NCBI RefSeq assembly: GCF_000308875.1
Contig: NZ_BAGL01000120.1
Coordinates: 1 to 57,852 of the forward strand
Source: Nocardia transvalensis NBRC 15921
GTDB lineage: Bacteria > Actinomycetota > Actinomycetes > Mycobacteriales > Mycobacteriaceae
Reading direction: 5' to 3'
DNA length: 57,852 nucleotides
Part shown: positions 8,579-17,800 of the stretch, piece by piece
Layout: every line of letters begins with the position of its first letter
Position numbering within the stretch: position 1 is the first letter of the stretch
The notes under the pieces: model-generated
The model's database searches: none
What the model was told of the DNA's origin: nothing
Seen by the model: only the letters and a program-made list of their open reading frames with translations
Made by a program: the position numbers and the translations under genes

Positions 8579-9058
8579 GTGACTCGGCATCGGAAATGGG
8601 CTGTGATCACGCTGGTTCTACTCATCGTCACGAATACGCTCACGGCGCTGATTACCGGATGGATCGTCCGCGACGATCCACCGAGCGCGGGACCGTCGAT
8701 CGTCACCGGCAGCAATCCGCTCGATACCGATTGTCTGAAGGACGTTGTCACGGCGGACAGCGTCCTCGCCGGCGGCGGTGTCTTCGAGCTGAAGATCCTC
8801 TACTCGGCAGCGTGCAACGCCGCGTGGGCGAAAGTGACTCGCAAGGATGGCGCCGGATTCGGAAATCGGATCACTGTCACGATCTTCCGGCGCTCGGACC
8901 CGCAGGGGCAGACCCGGCAGTTCGCCGACGAGCACGATGTCGATTCGGCTTACACCATGGTCATAGTCCGGCAGGACCCGACGGACCGAGTGTGCGCGAC
9001 CGGGTCGGTGACGAACGGTCGAGCCGAGACCACGGTCGAACCACCGATCTGCCTGTAA
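8579..9058 (+). CDS. Membrane-anchored DUF2690-like protein, paralogue of the caspase outer domain
   Basis: This 159-residue protein has a basic N terminus (VTRHRK), one transmembrane helix (about 8-29) and an extracytoplasmic domain with cysteines at 52, 79, 139 and 158. The spacings 27, 60 and 19 almost match the 26, 60 and 19 seen in the caspase protein. Both also share YSAACNAAWAK/WSAQCDTAWAR-like and VCATGSV/VCAVGSV-like segments. It uses GTG at 8579 with a GGACGGCAGG ribosome site. It is probably a partner, competitor or ligand for the caspase receptor; this role is inferred from the shared domain and divergent arrangement. Confidence 0.8.
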   Translation: MTRHRKWAVITLVLLIVTNTLTALITGWIVRDDPPSAGPSIVTGSNPLDTDCLKDVVTADSVLAGGGVFELKILYSAACNAAWAKVTRKDGAGFGNRITVTIFRRSDPQGQTRQFADEHDVDSAYTMVIVRQDPTDRVCATGSVTNGRAETTVEPPICL

Positions 9059-9101
9059 CAGCGTGCGGACGGAACGAATCCGACAGATAGGAATACGTAC
9101 G

Positions 9102-9188
9102 ATGATTCGCAGGACAATCGCCGTCGCGTCGGCGTTGGTGGCCGTGGCGACTTCCACACCGTCGGAACGCATTTCTGTGTATGAGTGA
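9102..9188 (+). CDS. Very short ORF encoding little more than a signal peptide
   Basis: An ATG at 9102, with GATAGGA about 10 bases upstream, opens 28 codons: a basic start (MIRRT), a hydrophobic stretch (IAVASALVAVA), then TSTPSERISVYE and TGA. It lies 43 bp after the DUF2690-like gene in the same direction. It looks like the export signal of a secreted protein whose body is lost, or a tiny secreted peptide. Nothing recognisable follows the stop. Confidence 0.35.
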   Translation: MIRRTIAVASALVAVATSTPSERISVYE

Positions 9189-9214
9189 GGCGGGCGATCG
9201 TCCGTCGCCAGCGG

Positions 9215-10237
9215 CTAGAGTCGTGGGTCGGGCGCGTGGAGTGCGGTGACGAGGTCGGTGATATCGGCCCGGCGTACCGGATATCCCGGGAAGTAGCAGC
9301 AGACTTCGGAGGAGAGGCCGGCGAAGCGGTCGCGGATCTGGTGCGCGCAGTCCTCGGGGGTGCCGACGACCGCCAGTGTGCTCACCATCTCGTCGGTGAT
9401 CAGCGCGTGCATCTCGGCGAAACAGCCGGTTTTGGACAGGCGGTTGAGTTCGGGCTGGAGAGAGGACCATTCGTGGACCTCCAGGACCGGCCGATAGGCG
9501 GGGGTCGAGGCGTAGAACGCGATGAGCGTGGCGACGCCGTCGATCGCGGCGGCACGGTCGGCCGCGGTTCTGCCCGTCGCGACCATCACCTGGCCGACGA
9601 TCGGGAAATCGCCGACGTCGCGCCCGGAACTCCGGAGGCCCTCGGCGACGGCGGGCACGGTGCGCTCCGCGAGATGGCGGGCACTGTTGAACGGCATCAC
9701 CAGAAGTCCGTCGGCGACCTCGGCCGCCGTGCGGGTCATGATCGGCCCGAGCGCGCCCATCAGCACCGGCGGCGGCCCGAACGGATTGGGACCGGGATCG
9801 AAATTGGGTGGCATGAGGGTGTGGGTGAAGTACTCGCCGCGAAAATCCAAGCGCCGCTGCCCTTCCCACGCGGCGAAGATGGCCTTGATCGCCGTGACGG
9901 TTTCGGCCAGCCGCGCCGCGGGCCTGTCCCACCGGCCGCCGTAGCGCTTCTCGATGTGCACCCGGATCTGCGAACCCAGCCCCAGCCGGAATCGGCCGCC
10001 GCTGTAGCTCTGGAGGTCGTAGGCCGCATGGGCGAGATGCAGCGGGCTGCGCGGGCCCGCGATCGCCACGTTCGTCATCAGTTCCCGGTCGCACGATCCG
10101 GCCGCGACCACCAGCGGGAAGAACACGTCGTGCGGTCCCTCGAACGTGAACAACCCGTCCGCTCCGGTCGCGACGAGGTCGCGGACGTCGGCCGCCACCT
10201 TCTCCGGCGTTCCCGTCACCTGAACGTGGACCTTCAT
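9215..10237 (-). CDS. LLM-class F420-dependent oxidoreductase
   Basis: This 340-residue protein has the luciferase-like monooxygenase TIM barrel. KVHVQVTGTP opens it, AIAGPRSPLHLAHAAYDLQ and GRFRLGLGSQIRVHIEKRYG form cofactor-site segments, and VVGTPEDCAHQIRDRFAG lies near the C terminus. It resembles the TIGR03617 group found in F420-producing mycobacteria and nocardiae, which probably transfer hydride through F420; the substrate is unknown. The frame is open upstream, but similarity starts at the ATG at 10237. It stands alone between the DUF2690-like locus and the Nudix gene. Confidence 0.88.
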   Translation of the reverse strand: MKVHVQVTGTPEKVAADVRDLVATGADGLFTFEGPHDVFFPLVVAAGSCDRELMTNVAIAGPRSPLHLAHAAYDLQSYSGGRFRLGLGSQIRVHIEKRYGGRWDRPAARLAETVTAIKAIFAAWEGQRRLDFRGEYFTHTLMPPNFDPGPNPFGPPPVLMGALGPIMTRTAAEVADGLLVMPFNSARHLAERTVPAVAEGLRSSGRDVGDFPIVGQVMVATGRTAADRAAAIDGVATLIAFYASTPAYRPVLEVHEWSSLQPELNRLSKTGCFAEMHALITDEMVSTLAVVGTPEDCAHQIRDRFAGLSSEVCCYFPGYPVRRADITDLVTALHAPDPRL

Positions 10238-10343
10238 CGAACCTCCGATCACCCGGGCCCGCCTCGCGCCCGTCCACGACGGTAGACACGGTCGGCCCGT
10301 CGCGGAACACACTTCGGCGGGTTCGTGATCCGCCGCAGGTGGC

Positions 10344-10904
10344 TCACGGTTGCAGGACGGTATCGAGTTTCCGGAGGAATCGCGGGAGGTGCGGGTCGGT
10401 GGCGGGTAGGCCGTAGGGGTCGAGATCCCACCACCGGCCGTAGGCGAATTCGGCCGGGTCCAGCGGATAGTCGCGGGATCGGTCGCCGCGGACGACGTGC
10501 CACAGGCTCACATCGACATGCGGATGCGCTCCGACGGTGGTCGTGACGGTCACCATGAGCGGCCGGTCACCGGCGACCGTGAATTCCGCGTCGAGGCCGA
10601 GTTCTTCGAACGCCTCGCGCCGCGCGGCGTCCGAGGGATGCTCGCCCGGTTCCACATGCCCGCCCATCGGCAGGTCGAGGCCGGATTTCAGGTGCCGCCC
10701 GAGATACACGCCGCGACCGTCCGGATCGACCAGTACGACATAACTGACCAGGTGCTGCGGGGGAGTATCGGGCGGCACCCGGCGATAGATGTCGTCGGTG
10801 CCCGACAGCCATGCCGACACCCGGTCGATATGCCGGCGCTCCAGCTCGTCGACGGGCTCGATCCCGGCCACGATCTCCGCGACGACCGCGGTGGCCTGTT
10901 CCAT
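10344..10904 (-). CDS. Nudix hydrolase
   Basis: This 186-residue cytoplasmic enzyme carries a complete Nudix box at residues 82-104: G, then E at +6, REAFEELGL with the metal-binding REUXEE core. Such enzymes cleave nucleoside diphosphates linked to another group. The N-terminal ~50 residues are helical and outside the core fold, and the substrate cannot be assigned. The gene ends 106 bp before the LLM gene on the same strand and starts 39 bp after the MerR stop. It may be co-transcribed with the regulator genes upstream. Confidence 0.88.
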   Translation of the reverse strand: MEQATAVVAEIVAGIEPVDELERRHIDRVSAWLSGTDDIYRRVPPDTPPQHLVSYVVLVDPDGRGVYLGRHLKSGLDLPMGGHVEPGEHPSDAARREAFEELGLDAEFTVAGDRPLMVTVTTTVGAHPHVDVSLWHVVRGDRSRDYPLDPAEFAYGRWWDLDPYGLPATDPHLPRFLRKLDTVLQP

Positions 10905-10943
10905 GGCGGGAGGATAGCGAGGGCCACCGACACTGTTCCCCTG

Positions 10944-11741
10944 TCACGCCATACCGTCGTGCCGACGCCCGTTGGCCACGATCGCATCGTGGATGTAAAG
11001 CGACAACCCCGGCGCCATATCGTCGTAATTGCGGCCGAGCCGCCGATTGGCGCGGTACTCCTCGGCGAGCTGCCGGTGGGTGGCGTGATCGCAGTCGTGG
11101 AACCAGCGTTCCAGGTGGCGGCGGTGCCGTTCCGCGAGATCCATGACCGCCGGATCGGCCGCGGGGATGCCCGCCCGCATGGCGTCGGCGAGACCCTGGT
11201 GAATCTCGCGCTGTTCTGCCCGAATGTCGAGCCACTCCTGCTTGCTGTACTGCGCTGTCCGCTCCCGGCGCTGCGCGAATTCCGGGGTGTGGCCCCACCG
11301 CCGTTCGGCCTCGGCGGCGGAATCGACCAGACGGTCACCGCCGAACACCTCGAGCCGTTCGGCGGGAGTGAGGGCGATCCCGCTCTCGCGCGCCGCCAAC
11401 TCCTTCTCGACCACTGCGACCATGGCCTGGTGCCGCGCGATGCGTTCGCGCAGTAGATCCCGCTGGCGGCGCAGATGGTCCTCATCGGACAGGCCGGCAT
11501 CGTCGAGCATGGACGCGATGTCGTCGAGACCGAAATCGAGTTCGCGGTAGAACAGGATGCGTTGCAGCCGTTGCAGATCGGCGTCGCTGTAGAGCCGGTA
11601 GCCCGTCGCGCTACGCCCGCTGGGTTCCAGCAGACCGATCTCGTCGTAGTGATGCAGAGTCCGCACGGAGACACCGGTCGAGTGCGCGACCACGCCGACG
11701 GTGTGTTCCACGGATTCATCGATGGGTTCCATGCCGGCCAC
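10944..11741 (-). CDS. MerR-family regulator with TipAS-type C-terminal domain
   Basis: This 265-residue regulator has a MerR helix-turn-helix (TVGVVAHSTGVSVRTLHHYD, residues 14-33) followed by YRLYSDADLQRLQRIL. A coiled-coil dimer helix spans about 80-115. The C-terminal domain (about 140-255, with HRRHLERWFHDC) resembles the antibiotic-binding TipAS domain. Homologues bind thiopeptides or other ligands and activate their own promoters. The ATG at 11741 begins 9 bp after the stop of the upstream AraC gene on the same strand, which suggests an operon. Confidence 0.88.
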   Translation of the reverse strand: MAGMEPIDESVEHTVGVVAHSTGVSVRTLHHYDEIGLLEPSGRSATGYRLYSDADLQRLQRILFYRELDFGLDDIASMLDDAGLSDEDHLRRQRDLLRERIARHQAMVAVVEKELAARESGIALTPAERLEVFGGDRLVDSAAEAERRWGHTPEFAQRRERTAQYSKQEWLDIRAEQREIHQGLADAMRAGIPAADPAVMDLAERHRRHLERWFHDCDHATHRQLAEEYRANRRLGRNYDDMAPGLSLYIHDAIVANGRRHDGMA

Positions 11742-11750
11742 TGTGCCGCC

Positions 11751-12752
11751 TCACGTCACGTGAGGGTCAAGAGCGATCGACGGCTGGGCTCCGCTCGGGT
11801 CGTGGAGTGCGGTGTGGCGCCACTGGTTCGGTGTCATGCCGTAGGCGGCGCGGAATCGGCGCGCGAAGTGGGACGGGTCGCGGAAGCCGTATCGATACGC
11901 GATGGTGGCGATGGTGCGGTGCGTGTTTTCGGGGCGGGCGAGTTCGGCGTGCACCCGGTGCAGGCGTTGTCCGATGATCCACGGCCCCAGTCTGAGCCCG
12001 GCGCGAGCACACAGTTTGTACAGGTAGCGGACGGATATGTGGTGGGCGTCGGCGATGCGGGCCGGGCCGAGGTCCGGATCGGACAGGTGTCTGCGGATGT
12101 AGTGGCGGATCTGGGTGAGCAGGATGTCGGCGGGCAGGGCCGAACCGTCCTCGCCGCCCAGGCCGGCCGCCGAGGTGAACAGCGCCCGCACGATCTCCAC
12201 GCAGGCATCGCCCAGGACGGGTGCGGCGGGGTCGGCTTCCAGGACGTCCGCCGAATCGACAAGGTAGGCAATGTGATTGGCCACCAGCGGGCAGAGCGGG
12301 GTGCTCTCGAGCTGGGGCAGGGCGCGGTGGATCGTCTCGGCCGGCAGGGTCAGCCGGTCGAGCGGTACCTCGAGCAGGGTCCACTCGCCGCCGCTCCACT
12401 CGGCTTCGTAGGGCTGGTTGAGGTCGACCGGAAACAGGTGGCCCGGGCCGACAATGCGCCGGATCCCGGCTTGGGTGAACGGGAGGGCGGTGGCCTGAAC
12501 GAGCACGACCAGCAGCGACGGACTGGGAGACAGCCGGGTCTGCGTGGGTGTGCGCTCGACTCCGTAACCGGATCCCCGGAATCGGGTGAGGGTGGCGTCC
12601 CCGAATGTCCAGGCGTCGAGCCGGGAACGGACCAGCCTGTCCGGATTGGCGAGTTTCAGGTGGGCAGGGGCCGAGGCCCGCTGCAAGGCGTCCGCCATCA
12701 TGTCGGCCCGGTCGGTCGCGTCGACCGTATCGGTATCCAGTACCAGTGGCAT
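11751..12752 (-). CDS. AraC-family regulator with AraC-binding-like N-terminal domain
   Basis: This 333-residue regulator has an N-terminal cupin-like AraC-binding domain (about 20-190) and a C-terminal pair of helix-turn-helix motifs (RIADAHHISVRYLYKLCARA and IAYRYGFRDPSHFARRFRAA). A longer reading frame exists, but similarity and base composition favour the ATG at 12752. A perfect 10-bp-arm inverted repeat lies 71-97 bp upstream and may be its own operator. The MerR/TipAS gene follows after 9 bp. The ligand is unknown. Confidence 0.87.
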   Translation of the reverse strand: MPLVLDTDTVDATDRADMMADALQRASAPAHLKLANPDRLVRSRLDAWTFGDATLTRFRGSGYGVERTPTQTRLSPSPSLLVVLVQATALPFTQAGIRRIVGPGHLFPVDLNQPYEAEWSGGEWTLLEVPLDRLTLPAETIHRALPQLESTPLCPLVANHIAYLVDSADVLEADPAAPVLGDACVEIVRALFTSAAGLGGEDGSALPADILLTQIRHYIRRHLSDPDLGPARIADAHHISVRYLYKLCARAGLRLGPWIIGQRLHRVHAELARPENTHRTIATIAYRYGFRDPSHFARRFRAAYGMTPNQWRHTALHDPSGAQPSIALDPHVT

Positions 12753-12822
12753 ACCGCCTCCGCCCAAAGCCCTGCCTCTCCACCGCGTGGGCGGGCGGTG
12801 CGGGCGAGCCGCCATGTCGAGC

Positions 12823-12849
12823 CCGCACAGTGGGAGTGCCACTGTGCGG
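12823..12849. promoter_or_regulatory. Perfect 10-bp inverted repeat between AraC gene and small membrane-protein gene
   Basis: CCGCACAGTG (12823-12832) and CACTGTGCGG (12840-12849) are exact reverse complements around a 7-base loop. The element is 121 bp beyond the stop of the minus-strand gene at 12971 and about 70 bp before the AraC start. It could be a terminator for the former or an operator for the latter. There is no adjacent T-run. Confidence 0.5.
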
Positions 12850-12970
12850 ACCCGATGTGCGTGTTCAACACTAGTGCATCACGGTGCTTCCGAGGCAACG
12901 CCGACATTCCTGGTCAGGCCCCGCTTATGGTGGCCGACAACGAGTTTCACGACGTCGCGCCCCCTGACGG

Positions 12971-13363
12971 TTAGGGCCCTTTCCGAATGGCGCAGATGTC
13001 CTCGGGCTTCAGGAGGCTGCCGTCCTGGGCGACCCGGGCCTGCTGCTGGGTGAGGCATTCCTGGTACTGCAACCGCTGTTCCAGGTCGTTGTCGTCGTAG
13101 GAGTTGACGATGGCGGCGATGACCGACACCGGCACCGCGACCAGGAAGCACACGAGGGCGACGACCCGCCGCACCGGCATGACGGCCACCGGTGTGGGCT
13201 CCTTGCCGTCCCGGGCGCCGTCGGACACCCGGCGGTTGGGGATGCCGATCGCCAGCACCAGGTCTTCCAGGAGATTCGGCCCCTGTTCCGTGGCCGGACC
13301 GTCCGTCGGGCGGGAATACGTGTATCCGTGGATGTCTCGATCGAGGTGTCCGACTTTCGTCAT
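12971..13363 (-). CDS. Small single-pass membrane protein, function unknown
   Basis: This 130-residue protein has an N-terminal soluble part (MTKVGHLDRDIHGYTYSRP), a positively charged PVRR stop, one transmembrane helix (about 62-82, VVALVCFLVAVPVSVIAAIV) and a C-terminal 45-residue tail containing two cysteines (ECLTQQQA, EDICAIRK). The start is the ATG at 13363 with GAAAGAGAG upstream; the longer frame looks non-coding. No family is recognised. The tail probably lies outside the cell. Confidence 0.65.
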   Translation of the reverse strand: MTKVGHLDRDIHGYTYSRPTDGPATEQGPNLLEDLVLAIGIPNRRVSDGARDGKEPTPVAVMPVRRVVALVCFLVAVPVSVIAAIVNSYDDNDLEQRLQYQECLTQQQARVAQDGSLLKPEDICAIRKGP

Positions 13364-13761
13364 GACGAACTCTCTTTCGCTGATTCCGCTCTGCCGGTAT
13401 GAATATCGCGGACGCGGCCTGGAAAACGCTGAACACAACCTTGTGATGCCGCTGAGGTACCTACGTCCTACCGATGTGCCGTGCCGGGCGATCGTCCAGT
13501 CTGGCCCGGTGGCGGAGGAGGGGCCCGTGGGCGAGTTGCCGCAAGTCTTCACCGAAGCCAACGCGGCCCGCTCGGAATCGGAGCGGGGGTGCGGGAGGAA
13601 CAGTCCGACTACGAGCCTAGAAGCCGGCGCTGGTCTGTCTACGAGTGAGCAACTCGGCCGGGGTCGGCATATGGATCGCGGCGATGAATTTTCCCGCGCC
13701 GCAACGTCTCAACTCTTCGAGGGGCCGTAACGGTTCCGGCGGAGAGGCAAGGAGCGCTTCG
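13364..13761. other. Intergenic region, divergent promoters
   Basis: These 398 bp separate the minus-strand membrane-protein gene from the plus-strand iron-sulfur-protein gene. Apart from a small inverted repeat (CCCGCTC/GAGCGGG at 13567-13587) nothing recognisable is present. The short open frames show no family features or convincing ribosome sites. Promoters for both genes must lie here. Confidence 0.6.
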
Positions 13762-14862
13762 ATGGTGATGGATTCAGAACCCACGAGACAGCGGCGGTTG
13801 GCCGAGCATCCGACCGTCCGGCGGATGGCCGAGCGGGAGCGAGTGAAGCCCGCCGCCGTGCTGACCGCCGCCCGTCTGCGCGAGATCTGCCTGGCGGCCG
13901 GTGCGGACGATGCGGGGTTCGTCGCGGTAGCTGATCCGCGGGTGGCCGCGGAATTGGAGCACGCGCGCGGAATCCTGCCCGCCGCACAGACGTTCGTCTC
14001 GTTCTGCGTGCGGATGAACCGCGACAATCTGCGCAGTACGATGCGCAGCCTCGCCAATACCGAGTTCAACCACGCCGACGACGAAACGAACGAGGTCTCG
14101 CGACGGATCACCCGGGCATTGCAGGACTCCGGGTACCGCGCGGTGTATCCGGCGCCGGGGTACCCGATGGAAGTCGACCAGTTTCCGGGACGCGTCTGGG
14201 TCATCGCGCACAAGGTGGTGGCGGAGGCCGCCGGTCTGGGCGTCATGGGTATACACCGCAACGTGATTCACCCGAAGTTCGGCAACTTCATCCTTCTCGG
14301 CACCGTCGTCACCGACGCGGTGGTCGACGAACCGAGCGCGCCCCTGGAATTCACTCCGTGTCTCGAGTGCAAACTGTGCGTGTCCGCGTGCCCGGTCGGC
14401 GCGATCGCCGAGGAGGGCGGCTTCGACTTCCAGGCGTGCTATACGCACAACTACCGGGAGTTCATGGGCGGCTTCACCGATTGGGCCGAAACCGTCGCCG
14501 ACAGCGCGGACCGTGCCGAGTACCGCGAGCGGGTGACCACGGGCGAATCGTTCTCGATGTGGCAGAGCCTGTCGTTCAAGCCCAACTACAAAGCCGGCTA
14601 CTGCATGGCGGTGTGCCCGGCCGGTGAGGATGTGATCGGCGCTTTCCTCGATTCGCGACGAGAGCATCTCGACGAAGTCGTACGCCCACTGCAGAACAAA
14701 ACGGAACCGGTCTACGTCCTGCCCGGATCCGCCGCCGAAGAACATGTCACCCGCCGGTTCCCGCACAAGACCGCGAAGCAGGTCACCAACGGTTTCCCCG
14801 ACGAGGTCAACGATCTGCTCGACCAGATCGGCCCCCGCCCCCGCGACCCATCGGACGGATAG
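13762..14862 (+). CDS. 4Fe-4S ferredoxin-type protein related to QueG/reductive dehalogenase folds
   Basis: This roughly 366-residue cytoplasmic protein has an N-terminal domain like the cobalamin-binding part of epoxyqueuosine-reductase-type proteins (GAPGYP-like and AEAAGLGVMGIHRNVIHPKF segments). A ferredoxin motif CLECKLCVSACPVGA and a second C-x3-CP near KAGYCMAVCPAGED follow. It probably binds iron-sulfur clusters and catalyses a reduction. It is too divergent from QueG for a tRNA role to be claimed. The start is the ATG at 13762 with AGGAG 9 bases upstream. It converges on the FAAL-PCP-C gene, only 24 bp away. Confidence 0.75.
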   Translation: MVMDSEPTRQRRLAEHPTVRRMAERERVKPAAVLTAARLREICLAAGADDAGFVAVADPRVAAELEHARGILPAAQTFVSFCVRMNRDNLRSTMRSLANTEFNHADDETNEVSRRITRALQDSGYRAVYPAPGYPMEVDQFPGRVWVIAHKVVAEAAGLGVMGIHRNVIHPKFGNFILLGTVVTDAVVDEPSAPLEFTPCLECKLCVSACPVGAIAEEGGFDFQACYTHNYREFMGGFTDWAETVADSADRAEYRERVTTGESFSMWQSLSFKPNYKAGYCMAVCPAGEDVIGAFLDSRREHLDEVVRPLQNKTEPVYVLPGSAAEEHVTRRFPHKTAKQVTNGFPDEVNDLLDQIGPRPRDPSDG

Positions 14863-14886
14863 CGGCACACGTTCGGTGCGCGGCGA

Positions 14887-17800
14887 CTACGGTTGCCCGG
14901 CCGAGACCCATTCGATCGGGATATCCAACCCCATGGTGGCAAGGTCGTCCAGGGTGTGCAGGAAGTCGCGTACGAGGCCGACGACCTCGGTTTCCTCGAA
15001 GAGGACCTGTCGATACTTGCACTCGAGGCGCAGACCGTTCGGGTGTTCGTAGGCGTAGAACATCAGGTGGAAACGAGTGTCCGTGAACAGCATGCGGGCG
15101 GTCGGCGTGTGTGCTTCGACGGTGGCCGGTGGCAGAGGATCGTCGATGTCCAATGTGCTGAAAAACGTGTTGGATATCGGGAATTGGTCGGGATCGCGGG
15201 GTAGGCCGAGGTCCTGCGCCATGCGGTCGAGCTGCCAACGCTGGTGGATTACCGATTCGACCAGCTGCTGTTGCAGATCGTGTGCGACGGTACGGAAATC
15301 GGGTCTGCTGTGGAACCGCATCCGCATCGGCACGTTATTGATGAACATGCCGATAGCGTCACGAATATCGGCCCGGTCGCGCCCGGCCAGCGGGGTGTAG
15401 ACGATCAGATCGTCACCGCCGGTGTGCCGGTGCAGCACCGTGAAGAATACGGTGTTCAGCAGGACCGCCGTGCTGATCCGGGACGCCTGGGCCAGCCGCG
15501 CTACCGCCGCCGCGGCGTCGTCGGGAACCCGGACGGTGACCGACGCGGTGCGGTTGTCCGGGCCGCGAACAGCGGTCTGGTCGACCGGCAACGTATCCGG
15601 CAGCGGCTCGGACAGTTTGCGCTGCCAATAGTCGCGGGCGGTGTCGAGCCCACCGCTACGCTCCAGCTCGTACATCCACACCGCGTAATCGCGGTAGCGA
15701 TCCAGCGGGCGCGGCGGCGGATCTTCGCCCCGGCAGAGGACCCGGTAGGTTTCGGCGAGTTCCCGCCGCAGTATCAGCATCGACCAGCCGTCGACGATCA
15801 TGTGATGGATCACCCCGAGTGCGATATCGCCGCGTGCGGTGTGGACCAGATGGAATCGGGTCAGCGGGCCGTCGACCACATCGAGTGTGGCGGAACCCAA
15901 TTCGGTTCGGATCGTGTCGAGACGTCGGCCGAGTTCCTGATCGGTGAGATCGCGCAGATCGGATTCGCCGAGGGGGACGGGCACCTGCGGCTGGATTCGC
16001 TGCCGGAACTCGCCGTCTCGGATGTCGAAAACGGTTCGCAGCGCTTCGTGATCGCTCCAGACACGATCGATGGCCCGGGCCAGCCGCTCACGGTCACCGC
16101 CGTCGGCGAGCGGCACGTCGAACAACATGTTTCCCCAGGTCTTGGTGAAGTCGCCCAGGTAGTCCGCGGCCCATCGGCGTTGGATGGGGGATACCGGATA
16201 GTCGTCGGCGTCGGGCACCCGGGGGATGTGGCCGCGTGCGGCGGAGTACAACCCCTCCGGCTCCAGGGCGGTCCCGCCGCGTTCCAGTTCCGTGGCGAGC
16301 AGGGCGGCGCTCGGATGGGTGTAGAGCAGTCGGGCGTCGAATCCGATACCCGCCTCGGCGGCGACAGCGGCGGCTTCCACCGCGAGCAGCGAGTCGCCGC
16401 CCCACTCGAAGAAGTCGTCATGGGCTCCGAGGGCGGGCAGGGTCAGCACGGTCCGCAGCGCGCCGAGCAGCCGTTCCCGGACGCCGGACGCCGAGGGGGT
16501 GGCTTCGGGTACGGCCGGGGCATCGGGTGCGGCCACCACCGCGCCGGCCAGCGCGCCGTCGAGAAAGGCCTGCCGGGTGGCGCGGCGCCGAATCTTGCCG
16601 CTGCTGGTTTTGAGGATGCCGCGCGGCGGGATGAGCACCAGTTCGTCCAGGGGCACCCCGTGCACCATCGCGACCCGTTTACGGGTGGCACGGGTGATCT
16701 CGGCCGCCTCCGCGGCGGAAACCGAGCCGGAGATCTCCTGGACCACCACCAGCCGCTCCCGCTCGTCGCCACCGGGAACGAACGGCGCGGTGAACGCGGC
16801 GGTACATCCCGCGCGCAGCCGCGGGTCGGTGCACCAGACCGTCTCCTCGAGATCCTGCGGATAGTGATTCTCGCCCCGGATGATGATCACGTCCTTCATC
16901 CGGCCGGTCACATACAGCTGACCGTCCCGCAGGAACCCCAGATCGCCGGTGCGCAGAAACCGCACAGCGGGGTCCCCGCCGCGGATACGTACCCGGAATA
17001 TCTCCGCACTGATCTCCGGCCTTCCCCAATAGCCCAGCGCGACACCGGGATTGCTGGTCCAGATCTCGCCGACAGTGTCGTCCGGCTGCGCCACGGTCGT
17101 GTCCGGATCGACGATTCGCACCACGCACTCCCGCACCGGCTCACCGACCGAGACCAGAGCCCCGTTCGTGGTGTAGGCCGAAGGTGTATTGCGTTCCACC
17201 GCAGCGACATTCGTAGCAGGGCCCGCACCCGTCCCGCGGGTGCGGAGGGTCACTACCAACCCGGATTCGGCCAGACCGTAGGCGGGCATGAATGCGGTAG
17301 GGCGAAAACCGTTGGCCGCGAACCGGTCCGCGAACCGCTCCAGCGTCGCCGGTCGGACCGGTTCCGCACCGCTGTACATCGTCCGTACACGGCTCAGGTC
17401 CAGACCTGTCAGCCGACCCGGATTCGCTTGGCGTACACAGAGATCGAGAGCGAAGTTCGGTGCACCGGAATAGGTGCCACCGAAACGGTCGATGGCCTCG
17501 AGCCAGCAGATCGGATCGCGGAGAAAGGTCGCTGGGGCCATCAACACGGTCTCGATCCCCGAGTAGATCGGTTGCAGGATACCGGCGATCAGGCCCATGT
17601 CGTGATAGGGCGGTAGCCACGACACCTGCCTGTCACCGTCGTCGATCGCGAGACCCGCATTGATCGCCACCGCGTTCGCGAGCAAGTTCGCGTGAGTGAG
17701 CATGACCCCCTTGGGATCCCCGGTGGAACCCGACGTGTACTGCAAGAATGCCAGCCGGTCACCCTCGGCGCCCGGAAGGTCCGTGGCCGGTGCATTCGGC

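Noticed and set aside
13104..13730. 208-codon plus-strand frame over the small membrane-protein gene
   Set aside because: It is mostly antisense to the gene at 12971-13363 and lacks a ribosome site.
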